A stretch of 59,351 nt of DNA from JADJNW01 sp964549655 (GCA_964549655.1 CAZJXN010000011.1:1-59351), one strand, 5' to 3'; shown: positions 26,795 to 35,466, counted from the stretch's first letter. A program made the numbers and translations. The notes: a model not told the origin generated them from the sequence alone.

Positions 26795-28426
26795 ATGAAA
26801 AAAAATCCAACAAAATTGGAATCAATAACCAATTTTTCCAATAACAATACTGATTTATTAGATACAATGATTGTACCAAATGAAGTAGCCGAAAAGGAGA
26901 TTCGCCATTTATTTAGTGCTTTGGATACGGACAAAAATGGAGTTATTACACTTCAGCAAATCTTAAAGAGGCTCACCGAAATGGGCATCCAAAAAAATGA
27001 CCCGCGCTTGCAAGGCTCCTTGAGTGTGTACGTGAGTATGGACGAAGACCCAGATGATGTTATCATAGAATTTTCCGATTTTGTAAACTTATTGCAAAGT
27101 GGCAGCGCACATTTGATAAAAAGTGCTATTAAATCAAACTTGATTGTACCTGATTTTAAACAATTCACAAAAGACATTCGAGCTATTTACGAGCATACAA
27201 AAACCAATACAGGAGGGCACGTCGCCACTTATATTCCACAGTTGAGCCGCGTGAATCCTGATATGTATGCCATTTCGGTGTGTACCATTGACGGTCAAAA
27301 ACTTCAATTGGGCGACCATAGCCAGCATTTTTGTGTACAATCAATTTGTAAACCAATCAATTACTGCCTTACGCTCGAAGAACACGGCGAGGAAAAAGTG
27401 CACCAACACATTGGGCGCGAGCCGAGTGGTATTGGTTTCAACGGGTTGGTTTTGAATGATAAAGGCTTGCCCCACAACCCAATGATAAATGCCGGTGCGA
27501 TTATGGGTTGCTCTCTTATTCGTCCGCAGTTGCAGATGGCAGACCGTTTTGACCATGTACTCGATACTTGGACGAAATTGAGCGGCAATGCACCTGCGCG
27601 ATTTAACAACGCCGTTTACCTCTCCGAAAAGGAGACTGCCGACCGCAATTTTGCGTTGGGTTATTTCATGCGCGAGAAAAAAGCATTCCCGCCGAATACA
27701 AATTTGACGCAGACGTTGGAATTTTATTTCCAATGTTGTTCGATTGAAGTGACGGGTGATGAATTGGCAGTAGTGGCTGCGACCCTTGCCAATGCTGGCG
27801 TTTGCCCGACTACCGGCGAGCGCATCTTCCAACCTGATACGGTCAAGAACTGCTTGAGCTTGATGTCTTCTTGCGGGATGTACGATTTTTCAGGAGAGTT
27901 TGCGTTCACGATTGGTTTGCCTGCCAAGAGCGGCGTGGCGGGTGGTTTGATGATTGTCATTCCGAACTTGATGGGCATTGCAGTGTACTCACCTCGATTG
28001 GACGAACTCGGCAACTCCGTGCGTGGCATCGAATTTTGTAAAGAACTCATTCAAAACTTTAATTTTCATATTTATGATTCGCTGACTGGTAATTTACAAC
28101 AGAAAAAAGACCCGCGCGTCAATCGCATTCAATCCAAAATAGACAGTGTTATCAGCTTATGTTGGGCAGCCAGTGAAGGCGATTTGTTTGAAGTGCAATC
28201 CCTCATTGCAAAAGGTGTGGACGTAGATGCCGCCGATTACGACGGTCGCACCGCTATGCACTTAGCCGCTTCCGAAGGACACCCAAAAGTAGTGCGCTAC
28301 CTGCTCAATAAACGCGCGCAGGTAAGTCCATGCGACCGCTGGGGCAACACGCCGCTCGCCGATGCCATTCGCGGGAATCATACGGAGGTTATTAAAGTTC
28401 TAGAAGAGTATAATGGAATTTTATAA
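26795..28426 (+). CDS. glsA: Glutaminase with N-terminal EF-hand-like domain and C-terminal ankyrin repeats
   Basis: 543 residues from the ATG at 26795; most bacterial glutaminases have about 310. Residues 33-115 look like an EF-hand pair. The first loop is DTDKNGVITLQQ, with Gln at position 12 where Glu is usual; the second is weak (MDEDPDDVIIEF). The glutaminase domain (about 125-425) hydrolyses glutamine to glutamate and ammonia; the catalytic S183-x-x-K186 lies in VQSICKPINY, with GIGFNGLVLND and MINAGAIM. Residues 452-540 carry two to three ankyrin repeats (DYDGRTAMHLAASEGHPKVV). This is the domain order of animal kidney and liver glutaminases and also occurs in some bacteria. It is monocistronic with its own promoter. 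Confidence 0.93.
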   Translation: MKKNPTKLESITNFSNNNTDLLDTMIVPNEVAEKEIRHLFSALDTDKNGVITLQQILKRLTEMGIQKNDPRLQGSLSVYVSMDEDPDDVIIEFSDFVNLLQSGSAHLIKSAIKSNLIVPDFKQFTKDIRAIYEHTKTNTGGHVATYIPQLSRVNPDMYAISVCTIDGQKLQLGDHSQHFCVQSICKPINYCLTLEEHGEEKVHQHIGREPSGIGFNGLVLNDKGLPHNPMINAGAIMGCSLIRPQLQMADRFDHVLDTWTKLSGNAPARFNNAVYLSEKETADRNFALGYFMREKKAFPPNTNLTQTLEFYFQCCSIEVTGDELAVVAATLANAGVCPTTGERIFQPDTVKNCLSLMSSCGMYDFSGEFAFTIGLPAKSGVAGGLMIVIPNLMGIAVYSPRLDELGNSVRGIEFCKELIQNFNFHIYDSLTGNLQQKKDPRVNRIQSKIDSVISLCWAASEGDLFEVQSLIAKGVDVDAADYDGRTAMHLAASEGHPKVVRYLLNKRAQVSPCDRWGNTPLADAIRGNHTEVIKVLEEYNGIL

Positions 28427-28674
28427 AATGTAAAAGCGCTTGATAATCCGACTCCGTACCGTGTAAATAAGATTATTCATATGCGCCCATAGCGTTATAG
28501 AAGACGGATTGTGGACCGATTCTTTTCATGGCGCGTGTAAAATCCGTCCGCTATCCGTCGCACCCGCGCAAATCTGTGTTCTATTAATACTAAAATAAAA
28601 TTAAAACGACGTATTCAAATCTTTTTAAGATCATGTAAATCAATTGATTACCAACTGCCAACTGCGTACAGGCG

Positions 28675-28692
28675 ACTGCATACTGGTATAAG
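28675..28692. repeat. Dispersed CAACTGCATACTGG repeat, copy 2
   Basis: 17 of 18 bases identical to 21280-21297. It is preceded by CCAACTGCCAACTGCG. It lies in the 276-bp spacer after the glutaminase gene, where no further gene is seen. Confidence 0.6.
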
Positions 28693-28702
28693 TGGCACGG
28701 GT

Positions 28703-29125
28703 TTATGAAAACTTTTGTTCCGCTGTACTCCATGTTGCCGCTCCATCTTTTAATGAATCAGCAGATGGTTGTAATAAGCGTGTAATATCATTGTCCAATC
28801 CCCACATATAAATTTGGTCTAAAATTGGAATCAATGCCTTTCCTTTTTCTGAAAGATGATACCACACTTTGATTGGCGTTTCATCCAACACTTCCCGTTC
28901 TACAAAACCCATTTCCTGCAAACTTTTCAATTGTTGCGACAACATTTTATCGCTGATGCCCACGATGCGCCGCTTCAATTCTGCAAAACGCAGTGGTTTT
29001 CTTCCTAAATTATATAATACCGACAACTTCCACCTGCCGCCGAAAAGGTGGAAAAACGTGCTAACCGGGCATTCCGCTAAGATTTCCTGCTCATTTACAT
29101 AATTGCTCGAATTTGTTTTGCGCAT
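28703..29125 (-). CDS. HxlR-family winged-helix transcriptional regulator
   Basis: 140 residues. The HxlR core is clear: CPVSTFFHLFGGRWKLSVLY, then LRFAELKRRIVGISDKMLSQ for the recognition helix, and KVWYHLSEKGKALIPIL for the wing. The family has one redox- or ligand-sensitive Cys near the N-terminus, matched by C19. It faces a dehydrogenase gene across a 128-bp spacer. HxlR regulators commonly control the divergent gene, so control of the neighbouring dehydrogenase is a reasonable inference. Confidence 0.92.
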   Translation of the reverse strand: MRKTNSSNYVNEQEILAECPVSTFFHLFGGRWKLSVLYNLGRKPLRFAELKRRIVGISDKMLSQQLKSLQEMGFVEREVLDETPIKVWYHLSEKGKALIPILDQIYMWGLDNDITRLLQPSADSLKDGAATWSTAEQKFS

Positions 29126-29253
29126 GGCACTTACTTTTTGGTTAGTTACTTACAAAGTTGTAGCATTTCTAGGATTTGTATAAGGGCTTGGTTCGGAATA
29201 ATTTTGTGCTTGTAAAAAGTATTTACAAACAAAGTGTAAAAATAGTTGACAAG
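29126..29253. promoter_or_regulatory. Divergent regulatory region between HxlR and the dehydrogenase
   Basis: Two related A/T-rich words, CTTACTTTTTGG followed by TTACTTACAAAG (29130-29155) and AGTATTTACAAACAAAG (29217-29234), could be regulator sites by position and similarity. No perfect -7 element is present for either gene. Confidence 0.3.
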
Positions 29254-29685
29254 ATGTTTTGGACAAATTTGAACCAAAAGAAAATTATCATCATCGGTGG
29301 AAGCTCTGGCATGGGCTTTGCCACTGCAAAAATGGCTTTTGAACTCGGCGCGAACGTCACACTCACCGGACGCACTGCCGAAAAAACACAACAAGCGGCT
29401 TCAACAATCAATCCCGCCCTGCAATGGGCAACACTGGACGTAGACGACGAAACGCAAGTGAACCATTTTTTTGACAAAATTGCTGAGATAGACCACGTCT
29501 ACATCGCTGCGGGTTCGACTACTTTGGGAAGCGTCACAGATGGGATATTGGCAGAAAAATTGAAAGGTTTTGAGACGCGCTTGACAGGCAGTTTGCGGGT
29601 AGTGCGAGCCGCCATTTCTAAAATGAAATGTAGAGACGACGTATACGATTTTGTGAAATCTTATTTAAAAAGGAGAGAAGTGTAG
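29254..29685 (+). pseudogene. Short-chain dehydrogenase truncated before its active site
   Basis: From the ATG at 29254 the protein begins as a normal SDR: KIIIIGGSSGMGFATAKMAF is the NAD(P)-binding TGxxxGxG variant, then TLTGRTAEKTQQAA, LDVDDETQV and VYIAAGSTTLGSV in the NAAG position. After RAAISKMK the frame switches to an unrelated tail (CRDDVYDFVKSYLKRREV) and stops at 143 residues, where SDRs have about 235-250. The catalytic Ser and the YxxxK motif are missing, so it should be inactive. The join follows TGTAGAGACG, a word common in dispersed bacterial repeats, suggesting a repeat-mediated deletion or insertion. The N-terminal half is intact, so the loss looks recent. A shorter functional protein is possible but unlikely. 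Confidence 0.75.
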
Positions 29686-29707
29686 GAATACGCTTCTCTT
29701 CTTTATT
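29674..29707 (+). terminator. Terminator overlapping the end of the truncated dehydrogenase
   Basis: AGAGAAGTGTA (29674-29684) pairs with TACGCTTCTCT (29689-29699) with one G-U pair and a 4-nt loop, followed by a T-rich tract. The stem includes the stop codon. Confidence 0.6.
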
Positions 29708-29827
29708 TTAATTCGTAAACAATCTGTTATAAAACTTTTGAACATCTCCCCACCTCTCCCGTTTCAAAATACAGAACACCCAATCAGGGATTTTTTAATT
29801 TAATTATTTAACCCAAAAAATTCAATT

Positions 29828-30325
29828 ATGAAAAAGATAACGGATATCAAAGGATTGCTGGAACATGAGGTGCAGGATTTGTACTCCGCAGAAACGCAAA
29901 TCATTGAAAATCTGCCAGCTATGGAATCAGCGGCAAGTGACAAAGAATTAAAAAAAGCGTTTGCCACACACTTGAAGCAGAGCAAAGAACAGTTGAAGCG
30001 CTTAGAAAAAGTGGCGAAGCAAATGGACTTCGAAACGGGCGGTCACACTTGCAAAGCGATGGAAGGCTTGGTAAAAGAAGGAAAAAGTGTCATTGGCATG
30101 GCGGCTTCTGACGAGGCACGCGACGCGGCTTTGATAGCTTCCGCACAGCGCATTGAGCACTATGAAATTGCTGCGTATGGTACTGCTCGCCACTACGCAA
30201 ATATGATAGGCGAAAGCGGAGTTGCAGAGTTGCTGGCACAAACGCTGGACGAAGAAAAAGATACCGATGAGATCTTGAATGACTTGGCGATCCAAAAAAT
30301 CAACAAGGAAGTTAGCCAAAACTGA
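29828..30325 (+). CDS. DUF892 ferritin-like protein (YciE/YciF family)
   Basis: 165 residues. The family pattern is clear: LLEHEVQDLYSAETQIIENL, then LKQSKEQLKRLEKVAKQMD, GHTCKAMEGLVKEG, and the second helix pair AQRIEHYEIAAYGTARHYA with metal-ligand Glu and His. DUF892 proteins form a four-helix ferritin-like bundle with a di-metal site and are commonly stress-induced. The gene is monocistronic, with a strong terminator 18 bases after the stop. Confidence 0.92.
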   Translation: MKKITDIKGLLEHEVQDLYSAETQIIENLPAMESAASDKELKKAFATHLKQSKEQLKRLEKVAKQMDFETGGHTCKAMEGLVKEGKSVIGMAASDEARDAALIASAQRIEHYEIAAYGTARHYANMIGESGVAELLAQTLDEEKDTDEILNDLAIQKINKEVSQN

Positions 30326-30342
30326 TAACAGTTTTTGAAAAA

Positions 30343-30381
30343 AAAAACGGTCATTCGCCAAGCTGGTGAGTGACCGTTTTT
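30343..30381. terminator. Bidirectional terminator
   Basis: AAAAACGGTCA (30343-30353) pairs perfectly with TGACCGTTTTT (30371-30381). A/T tracts on both sides let it serve the DUF892 gene on the plus strand and the hydrolase gene on the minus strand. Confidence 0.88.
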
Positions 30382-30389
30382 ATGTCTGA

Positions 30390-30423
30390 AAACCTATAAG
30401 GTTTTTGGAAACCTTATAGGTTT
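30390..30423. repeat. Palindromic AAACCTATAAGGTTT hairpin
   Basis: AAACCTATAAGGTTT (30390-30404) is perfectly inverted at 30409-30423 with a TTGG loop. Each arm is itself nearly palindromic. The core ACCTATAAGGT resembles the first units of the 22-bp array at 2790. Confidence 0.8.
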
Positions 30424-30430
30424 GTGCGTC

Positions 30431-32347
30431 TCAACGAGCCGTCGTACTGGTCATCTTTTTCACCATCGGCAATTTGATTTGCGAAGTATAAGTAGCAGAA
30501 TGATGCACTTTATTATGCGCTGTCACGCCAATGGCTTCATCATAATTATTGCCACCGGTATTCATATTTCTATCAAAACGCGGAAAATTGCTGCTTGAAA
30601 TTTCAATCCGAATTTTATGTCCTGCGGCAAAATAATTACTCGTGGACATTGGGCTTAGTTCCAATTTATACACTTTCCCGTTTTCCATAAAAACTTCTTT
30701 CGTAAAACCTTCGCGGTAACGCGCCCGCAAGATGGTTTCATCCAAATTATATGCCTTGCCATCGGGATACACATCAATTAATTTGACCGTGAAATCTGTA
30801 TCTTTTACATCGGAGGAGACGAATAAAGTGGTTTCAATAAAGCCGCTAATTTCCACACCTTCTTTCAAAGGTTCGGAAGTATAAACCAAAATATCTTGCC
30901 GTTTTTCCATTTCTTGCTGGTCGAATGCGCCGCCTTGCACGGCATTGCCGGTACAGCACACGTTGCCACCATAGGATTTTACTGGATTCATCGGGTCATA
31001 CGTGAACGCATCGGGCGTGTCTTGTTTGCTGGGTTTGGTAAGAGTCAATTTTCCATCGCCATTCAACGTATTGGCTTTGCCGCCGCTATTTAAATAATAA
31101 GTTGTCATTTGCGCCGCAGCGGGAGGCCACGTTGCAGAAGTCTGCCACTTATTCATACCCATCGTGTAATATTGCACTTTCGGAATTTTTTGTAGAATGC
31201 CGTTTTGTTCCCCTTTCAACCAATAATCAAACCACGCGTAAGTTTGGTCATCATAATTCAATCGCGCATCGCCCACGCTACGCTCGCCTACGATGGTATT
31301 TTCGGTCGCTCTTTTATAAGCACAATGTAAAGTCGGTGCAACAACAAGGTATTGACTATTCGCAATTTCCGGTGATTTTGCACTTTTTATTACATGATTG
31401 TACAATGTTAAATTTGGACTACTCGACACATCATACCACGACACAAACCAAAAACCGGGTTTCTCAATCGGCATATTATCATGATAAATTCCACCTTTAT
31501 ACCATGCTGGGTCATTTGGCTTACGCCGAATCATCTCTTCATACACGCCCACCGGACCATTCACATTTTTTAAAATATCTTGCAAAGGCAAGTGTGCCAA
31601 TCCTTTCGCCCAATCAATTTTCTCCCGCTCCGGCGCAAGGTCAAAAGCCCGCGAAGCCCGAATCAACTGCTCTTGTGTAGCATCTTTCGGAAACATCGGA
31701 CGAATCTCGTCATTTTGCACGCCAAATAACCAAGCCGTAAATAACATCTGTCCCGCGCCGCCGCGATACCAATTGCCTTGTTCATAAAATTTCCCAACCC
31801 GACCTACACCTGCACCAAACCCTTGCGCCACAAACGTCGCCAGTGCTGGATGATTCAGCGCCACCACTGCCATTTGCCACTCCGCCGTAGAAGAACAGCC
31901 AATTGGCGCAATCTTTCCGTTGCTCCAAGTTTGTTTTGAGAGCCAGTCCAGCGCATCGTAACCATCGGTTGTAGGCGTTCCTAAAATATCCCATTCGCCC
32001 TCTGAAAAGTAGCGTCCGCGCTCGTTTTGCACCACATAGGCATAGCCGCGCTTCACGGCTTCGTAAGCTCCATTGTAACCGCCCATTTTTTGTTCGCCAT
32101 CGCCCCACGAGTTGAAATTGTAAGGCGTTTTCGAGAAAATAATCGGTACTTTCTGGTCGCCTTTCGGTCGGTAAATGTCCGTTGCCAATCGGATGCCATC
32201 ACGCATCGGCATCATCACCTTTTGGTCAATAACGGCGATTTCTTGTAGTTTTTTGAAAATGCTGTCAGATGCCGGTTGCGGTTGCGCAAAGACGCTTGAA
32301 GCGAAGCATAGCAGCCCAATTAGAAAGTATAAACTTCGGTTTTTCAT
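30431..32347 (-). CDS. Exported CocE/NonD-type alpha/beta hydrolase (S15 family)
   Basis: 638 residues with a signal peptide (YFLIGLLCFASSVFAQ). The peptidase-S15 domain starts at VMMPMRDGIRLATDIYRPKG. The nucleophile is in the PIGCSSTAEW turn, near residue 151. The later part has the C-terminal jelly-roll domain (FIETTLFVSSDVKDTDFTVK, LIDVYPDGKAYNLDE; ISSSNFPRFDRNMNTG). Family members cleave acyl bonds: cocaine esterase, glutaryl-7-ACA acylase, or Xaa-Pro peptidases. The substrate cannot be told here; the product should be periplasmic or secreted. The gene is followed by a bidirectional terminator. Confidence 0.92.
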   Translation of the reverse strand: MKNRSLYFLIGLLCFASSVFAQPQPASDSIFKKLQEIAVIDQKVMMPMRDGIRLATDIYRPKGDQKVPIIFSKTPYNFNSWGDGEQKMGGYNGAYEAVKRGYAYVVQNERGRYFSEGEWDILGTPTTDGYDALDWLSKQTWSNGKIAPIGCSSTAEWQMAVVALNHPALATFVAQGFGAGVGRVGKFYEQGNWYRGGAGQMLFTAWLFGVQNDEIRPMFPKDATQEQLIRASRAFDLAPEREKIDWAKGLAHLPLQDILKNVNGPVGVYEEMIRRKPNDPAWYKGGIYHDNMPIEKPGFWFVSWYDVSSSPNLTLYNHVIKSAKSPEIANSQYLVVAPTLHCAYKRATENTIVGERSVGDARLNYDDQTYAWFDYWLKGEQNGILQKIPKVQYYTMGMNKWQTSATWPPAAAQMTTYYLNSGGKANTLNGDGKLTLTKPSKQDTPDAFTYDPMNPVKSYGGNVCCTGNAVQGGAFDQQEMEKRQDILVYTSEPLKEGVEISGFIETTLFVSSDVKDTDFTVKLIDVYPDGKAYNLDETILRARYREGFTKEVFMENGKVYKLELSPMSTSNYFAAGHKIRIEISSSNFPRFDRNMNTGGNNYDEAIGVTAHNKVHHSATYTSQIKLPMVKKMTSTTAR

Positions 32348-32399
32348 ATTTGGAGTAGGTTTTGGTGAAGGAATACGAATTGTAGATTAGACAAATGCA

Positions 32400-32431
32400 A
32401 TTGCTTTTCTGTCCCAATTTTATTACTTTTA
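32400..32431 (+). promoter_or_regulatory. Promoter of the intact DUF433 gene
   Basis: ATTG (32400-32403), 20 bases, then TACTTTTA (32424-32431), one mismatch from TAnnTTTG. It places transcription start near 32438 and favours the GTG at 32446 over an ATG at 32395. Confidence 0.45.
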
Positions 32432-32445
32432 TAAAAAAGGGCATT

Positions 32446-32643
32446 GTGTTAGCTTGGCAAGATTATATTACAACTGACCCTGAAATTTTACACAGAAAGC
32501 CCACTATCAAAGGAACGCACATTCCGGTGGATTTGATATTGGAGAAACTGGCTTACGGGGAGAATGTGGCGCAACTATTGGAAGCGTATCCTCGGATTAA
32601 TCAAGAGGAGATTTATGCCTGTTACCGTTTTGTAAACGTTTGA
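32446..32643 (+). CDS. DUF433 antitoxin-like protein
   Basis: 65 residues from a GTG start (VLAWQDYITTDPEILHRKPT), preceded by AAAAAGGG. An ATG at 32395 would add 17 non-conserved residues and lie upstream of the promoter. The DUF433 core is complete: DPEIL-KPTIKGTHIPVD, LILEKLAYGENVAQLLEAYP, RINQEEIYACYRF. DUF433 members are small winged-helix-like proteins usually paired with a DUF5615 PIN-like toxin. No toxin gene follows, so it may be an orphan antitoxin or a solo regulator. It is the only intact one of three DUF433 loci in the window. Confidence 0.85.
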   Translation: MLAWQDYITTDPEILHRKPTIKGTHIPVDLILEKLAYGENVAQLLEAYPRINQEEIYACYRFVNV

Positions 32644-32749
32644 AAAGTAGGTGACGCTTTGCATAAATTGTAAGTAAGTGTAAATAATTAAAATTTAAAC
32701 TATTGACTTTCAATGCTTTAAATAATAATTAACTAATTTTCTTAATAAC

Positions 32750-34306
32750 TCAACCCGCCCAACTCTCTCTATCCAAACTCCGAAAATGAATCGCTTCTGC
32801 CAGATGCTCCAATTGAATCGCTTCACTTCCACTTAAATCAGCAGCGGTACGCGCTACTTTTAAAATTCTATCGTATGCACGAGCAGACAATTGCAATTTT
32901 TCCATCGCTTTTTTGACGAGGTTGATACCGGCTTGATTGATTTGGCACACTTCGTGCACCATGCGGCTCGGCATTTGGGCATTGCTGTAAATGTCTTTAC
33001 AATCTTTGAAACGCTCCGTTTGAATTTCACGGGCTCTGACGACACGCTCCGCAATATCTTTACTGGTTTCAGCACCTTTATTTTGGCTGGCGAGTTCGTC
33101 GTAGCTCACCGGCGTTACTTCTACGTGCAAGTCAATTCTATCAAGTAATGGACCCGAGATTTTACTCAAATATTTTTTCACCACGCCAGGACCACACACG
33201 CAGTCTTTTTCAGGATGATTGTAATAGCCACACGGACAAGGATTCATAGAAGCGACGAGCATAAAACTGGCAGGAAACTCCACGGAACTCTTGGCACGAG
33301 CGATTGTGACGCGCCGCTCTTCCATCGGCTGGCGCAGCACTTCTAAAACGGTTCGTTTAAACTCCGGCAATTCATCCAAAAATAATACGCCGTTATGCGC
33401 CAAGGAAATCTCCCCTGGATGCGGATTGGTGCCACCGCCCACGAGCGCTACATCGCTGATGGTGTGATGCGGTGCGCGGTATGGACGAACCGTGACCAAG
33501 CCTGCATCGGACGGCAATGCGCCCGCGACGGAATGAATTTTAGTCGTTTCAAGGGCTTCTTGCAAAGTTAAAGGCGGTAAAATAGTAGGTAAACGTCGAG
33601 CCAGCATGGTTTTTCCCGCACCGGGCGGACCGATTAAAATGACATTATGACCACCAGCAGCAGCGAGTTCTAAAGACCGTTTAATATTTTCCTGCCCTTT
33701 TACATCTGAAAAGTCAACATCATAGAAATTGTGCTGGTCAAGGAATTCCTCGCGGGTATTGACAATCGTAGGTTCTAATTTTATATCCCCATTTAAAAAA
33801 CCGGCAGCATCGCGTAGATTTTCGATTCCATACACTTCCAATTCATTGACAATTGCAGCTTCGCGAGCATTTTGTTTTGGTAAAAGAATCCCTCTGAATT
33901 TCTCTTTCCGTGCTTGAATTGCAATCGGCAACGCACCACGAATCGGACGCAGACCGCCATCCAACGATAACTCGCCCATGATGATAAATTTGTCTAAAAG
34001 GTCGGTTTGAATCTGTTTGCTACCCGCCAAATACCCAATCGCAATGGGCAAATCATACGCAGAACCTTCTTTACGAATATCCGCTGGAGCGAGATTGACC
34101 ACGGTTTTAAAACGTTCCATTCTATAATGCACATTCCGAATAGCCGCTTCAAAACGTTGAAAACTTTCGCGCACCGCATTGTCAGGCAGACCAACGAGGT
34201 TATAAAACGGGCTGCCCGCTGGCACTAAGCCACCAATATTTACTTCTACTGTAATCGTCTGCGCATCCACGCCGTGCAAGGCACTAGCAAAGGTTTTTAC
34301 CAACAT
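32750..34306 (-). CDS. YifB family Mg-chelatase-like AAA+ ATPase (ComM-like)
   Basis: 518 residues. The N-terminal ChlI-like S5 domain (TVEVNIGGLVPAGSPFYNLV, GLPDNAVRESFQRFEAAIRN) is followed by the AAA+ core with Walker A GPPGAGKT near 226-233 and a Walker B region in GVLFLDELPEF. A zinc-like Cys group lies at MNPCPCGYYNHPEKDCVCGP. Known relatives (ComM) help branch migration during natural transformation. The gene stands alone. Confidence 0.94.
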   Translation of the reverse strand: MLVKTFASALHGVDAQTITVEVNIGGLVPAGSPFYNLVGLPDNAVRESFQRFEAAIRNVHYRMERFKTVVNLAPADIRKEGSAYDLPIAIGYLAGSKQIQTDLLDKFIIMGELSLDGGLRPIRGALPIAIQARKEKFRGILLPKQNAREAAIVNELEVYGIENLRDAAGFLNGDIKLEPTIVNTREEFLDQHNFYDVDFSDVKGQENIKRSLELAAAGGHNVILIGPPGAGKTMLARRLPTILPPLTLQEALETTKIHSVAGALPSDAGLVTVRPYRAPHHTISDVALVGGGTNPHPGEISLAHNGVLFLDELPEFKRTVLEVLRQPMEERRVTIARAKSSVEFPASFMLVASMNPCPCGYYNHPEKDCVCGPGVVKKYLSKISGPLLDRIDLHVEVTPVSYDELASQNKGAETSKDIAERVVRAREIQTERFKDCKDIYSNAQMPSRMVHEVCQINQAGINLVKKAMEKLQLSARAYDRILKVARTAADLSGSEAIQLEHLAEAIHFRSLDRESWAG

Positions 34307-34319
34307 GATTATTTAAAGA

Positions 34320-34343
34320 TTGAGGTTAAGTTTGAGGTTGAGG
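34320..34343. repeat. Low-complexity TTGAGGTTAAG repeat
   Basis: TTGAGGTTAAG then TTTGAGGTTGAGG lies upstream of the YifB gene. Similar GTTTGGG/GTTTGAG words occur inside the E2 gene (56520-56635 and 56913-56962). Confidence 0.5.
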
Positions 34344-34488
34344 CAGAATTTTCAGACCTCTAACCAGAAACGCTAAACGTACCTTGTGACGAGAAAGTAA
34401 AGAAAAAGTAACAACTGCAAATAAAAGTTGGTATTTCATTAGTCCGATATTCCATCAAAAAGTGTTATGTTTAGGAATAATTTTTTCA

Positions 34489-34929
34489 ATGGATATTAAA
34501 AATATTGTTAAAGAATATACGAATGGGGAAGTGACGGTGGTGTGGAAGCCGGGGCTTTGTATTCATTCTAAAATATGTGTGACTGGCTTGCCGGAGGTTT
34601 TTGATTTCAATGCGCGCCCATGGACGAATGTGCAAGGTGCTCCTACTGCAAACATCATCGAGCAAATAAAAAAATGTCCGTCTGGTGCCCTGTCTTTTTA
34701 CTTAAATAATGAAACCTCTGTGGAAGAAAAAATGGAGGTAGAGACCGAGCGTATTGTAGAGGTGATACCTAATGGTCCGCTCATGGTATACGGAAATATT
34801 CAAGTGAAACACGCTGACGGCACGGAAAGTCATCATGAGCATCGCGTTACCGCATTTTGTCGGTGTGGCGCTTCTAATAATAAACCGTACTGTGATGGTT
34901 CGCATACGAAAATAGGATTTCAAGAGTGA
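34489..34929 (+). CDS. Fer4_19 and CDGSH iron-sulfur domain protein
   Basis: 146 residues from the ATG at 34489 (MDIKNIVKEYTNGE); nine codons upstream from 34462 are not conserved. The first domain (about 1-75) is a divergent mono-cluster ferredoxin with Cys residues in KPGLCIHSKICVTGLPEVF and KKCPSGALSF. The second domain carries the CDGSH motif, CRCGASNNKPYCDGSH, which binds a 2Fe-2S cluster with three Cys and one His. The pairing is a known bacterial architecture; an electron-transfer or redox-sensing role is likely but the partner is unknown. Confidence 0.9.
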   Translation: MDIKNIVKEYTNGEVTVVWKPGLCIHSKICVTGLPEVFDFNARPWTNVQGAPTANIIEQIKKCPSGALSFYLNNETSVEEKMEVETERIVEVIPNGPLMVYGNIQVKHADGTESHHEHRVTAFCRCGASNNKPYCDGSHTKIGFQE

Positions 34930-35020
34930 CGGAGAGAAAAGGTGACGGAGTGAATAAGAGAAAAAGTGCCTAAGTGACCAAGTCACGAGTGCCAAATCAC
35001 AAGTAACCAATTACAAATAA
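34926..35020. repeat. Low-complexity GTGACGGAG / ATCACAAGTAAC leader
   Basis: Degenerate short words (GTGACGGAG, AAGTGACC, AAGTCACGAGTG, AATCACAAGTAACC, ATTACAAATAACGA) fill the spacer up to the next start codon. The second half resembles 40121-40155 in front of uvrB. Confidence 0.55.
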
Positions 35021-35027
35021 CGAACCT

Positions 35028-35339
35028 ATGCATTCCTACGACACGCTATCTCAAGCCTTGAATGATTTACAAGCTCGTGGCTTCACGTATGATTTCAATT
35101 TGCTGGAAAGCCATATTGAATGTAAGCAAAATCAAACCTTTTATAATCCAGAACAATTTAATGTGCTGGAAACGTATCGCTTCGAAGGAATGACTAATCC
35201 TGATGATAGTTCAATTCTCTATGCTATAGAAACGGAGGATGGCTTGCGTGGTACTTTAATGGATGCTTATGGCGCATATGCCAATTCAATTACATCCGAA
35301 CTTATTGCCAAATTGAATATGAAGCACTTGGGTGCTTGA
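35028..35339 (+). CDS. Conserved Bacteroidota protein of unknown function (often mislabelled phosphoribosylpyrophosphate synthetase)
   Basis: 103 residues. Conserved elements recognised from the family are YDTLSQALNDLQARGFTYDF, IECK and YRFEGMTNPDDSSILYAIET. It has none of the PRPP-binding or ATP-binding motifs of a real phosphoribosylpyrophosphate synthetase, so that database name should not be trusted. The family is small, cytosolic and alpha/beta by appearance. The gene is flanked by repeat-rich spacers and appears monocistronic. Confidence 0.8.
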   Translation: MHSYDTLSQALNDLQARGFTYDFNLLESHIECKQNQTFYNPEQFNVLETYRFEGMTNPDDSSILYAIETEDGLRGTLMDAYGAYANSITSELIAKLNMKHLGA

Positions 35340-35437
35340 TACTGCCATTTCAAGTAGTGGCTTGACAAATTGGCAGCTTAACATGGAATGGCTCGTAAGT
35401 TGTTATACAATTGATGTTTAAACTTTAAATCACCAGC

Positions 35438-35459
35438 CAAATAAGTTTGGTATTATAAC
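35438..35459. repeat. CCAAA-TTTGG hairpin with TATTATAA tail, copy 1
   Basis: CCAAATAAGTTTGG followed by TATTATAA, ending seven bases before the pirin start. A close relative lies before the TolC gene at 37466-37488. Confidence 0.5.
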
Positions 35460-35466
35460 GAAAGCC

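Noticed and set aside
32395..32445. ATG at 32395 as the DUF433 start
   Set aside because: It lies upstream of the predicted promoter, and the added 17 residues do not fit the family.
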